From assembly GCA_020650975.1 (NCBI GenBank), contig JAIPMN010000593.1, positions 1 through 32,354 on the forward strand: a DNA stretch of 32,354 nt, in the 5' to 3' direction. Under the pieces are notes generated by a model. The model ran no database searches, had not been told where the DNA came from, and saw only the letters and a list, made by a program, of their open reading frames with translations. This stretch comes from Apostichopus californicus. Its lineage: Eukaryota; Echinodermata; Holothuroidea; Aspidochirotida; Stichopodidae. The position numbers were made by a program, and so were the translations under genes. This document shows positions 32,135-32,354 of the stretch, piece by piece; positions within the stretch are counted from its first letter, which is position 1; every line of letters begins with the position of its first letter.

Positions 32135-32245
32135 GTGGATGACGTCACCGAGGACGTTTGACCTGCGGTTAGTAATGCAGGTTGGCTGTATGCGCGTATC
32201 GACGACAGATAGCTTAGTAGGTACGGTACGGTAAAAATACGTGCA
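32135..32245 (-). promoter_or_regulatory. CpG-richer patch with perfect CRE, probable promoter
   Basis: TGACGTCA, the full palindromic cAMP-response element, lies at 32140-32147. About a dozen CpG dinucleotides occur in the next 100 bases (GCGCGTATCGACGAC, GGTACGGTACGG), against a very CpG-poor background. It lies about 1 kb upstream of the minus-strand start codon at 31177. It could drive that gene, a plus-strand gene to the right, or both. Confidence 0.45.
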
Positions 32246-32354
32246 AACTCTATGTAGGTAATCCTGCAACTGTGGGTCAGAAAATGTGTTTACAATCTGC
32301 CTGTAATTTCAGAAAACGAGAGAGCTTTTGTAGACCCTAGTTCTGACGAAAGAT
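32246..32354. other. Window edge, nothing certain
   Basis: A polypyrimidine-poor but possible plus-strand acceptor (CTGTAATTTCAG, ending about 32312) precedes a short open stretch that runs off the window. Too little is visible to call an exon. Confidence 0.3.

Noticed and set aside
1..32354. CRISPR arrays, phage genes, bacterial operons or ribosome-binding sites.
   Set aside because: The tandem arrays have no spacer structure, and everything else visible is eukaryotic in character.

Overview
This window looks like nuclear DNA of an animal, probably a marine invertebrate. It is A+T-rich and CpG-poor, and genes make up very little of it. It has spliced exons with GT..AG borders, tRNA-derived SINEs, a decayed non-LTR retrotransposon, hAT-like elements with 8-bp target duplications, and a broken domain of the P2X7 C-terminal type. 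That mix fits an echinoderm, hemichordate or similar animal. The exact group is inference. There is no sign of bacterial operons, phage or CRISPR.

Layout. 1-345: 45-bp tandem array. 346-3278: mostly featureless, with one strong hairpin, a TGATTTAAATCA palindrome cluster and copy 1 of a dispersed repeat. 3279-4109: two inverted 68-bp arms bracketing a frameshifted P2X7-type domain. 5340-5840: dispersed repeat copy 2. 6782-6905: possible signal-peptide exon, followed by a 1.5-kb array of a 13-bp unit (6983-8506). 8759-10510: decayed LINE. 10541-11938: two old local duplications. 12608-12880: 54-bp array. 13225-17300: block of three larger minisatellites (37, 100 and 136 bp), interrupted by a SINE and by dispersed repeat copy 3. 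18227-18900: 41-bp array. 20696-21518: terminal-inverted-repeat element. 22570-23612: hAT-like element with a second hAT-like element nested inside it. 23762-27441: a decayed multi-domain gene (24540-26309) with a 73-bp array in its middle, flanked on both sides by a recurring 15-bp motif.

The best evidence for a live host gene is at the right end on the minus strand. Two phase-0 coding exons (31177-31046 and 29454-29311) join in frame to give the first 92 residues of a protein I do not recognise. A CpG-richer patch with a perfect CRE site lies upstream (32135-32245). The rest of that gene would lie at lower coordinates, and I could not find it.

The strongest lead for something undescribed is 23762-27441. 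A degenerate, possibly transposase-like gene sits between clusters of TGTCACGTYYGTTAC motifs in both orientations, as expected of the subterminal repeats of an old DNA transposon. Most other signals are repeat biology: nested insertions, one minisatellite apparently derived from another, and a minisatellite that seems to have expanded from coding sequence.
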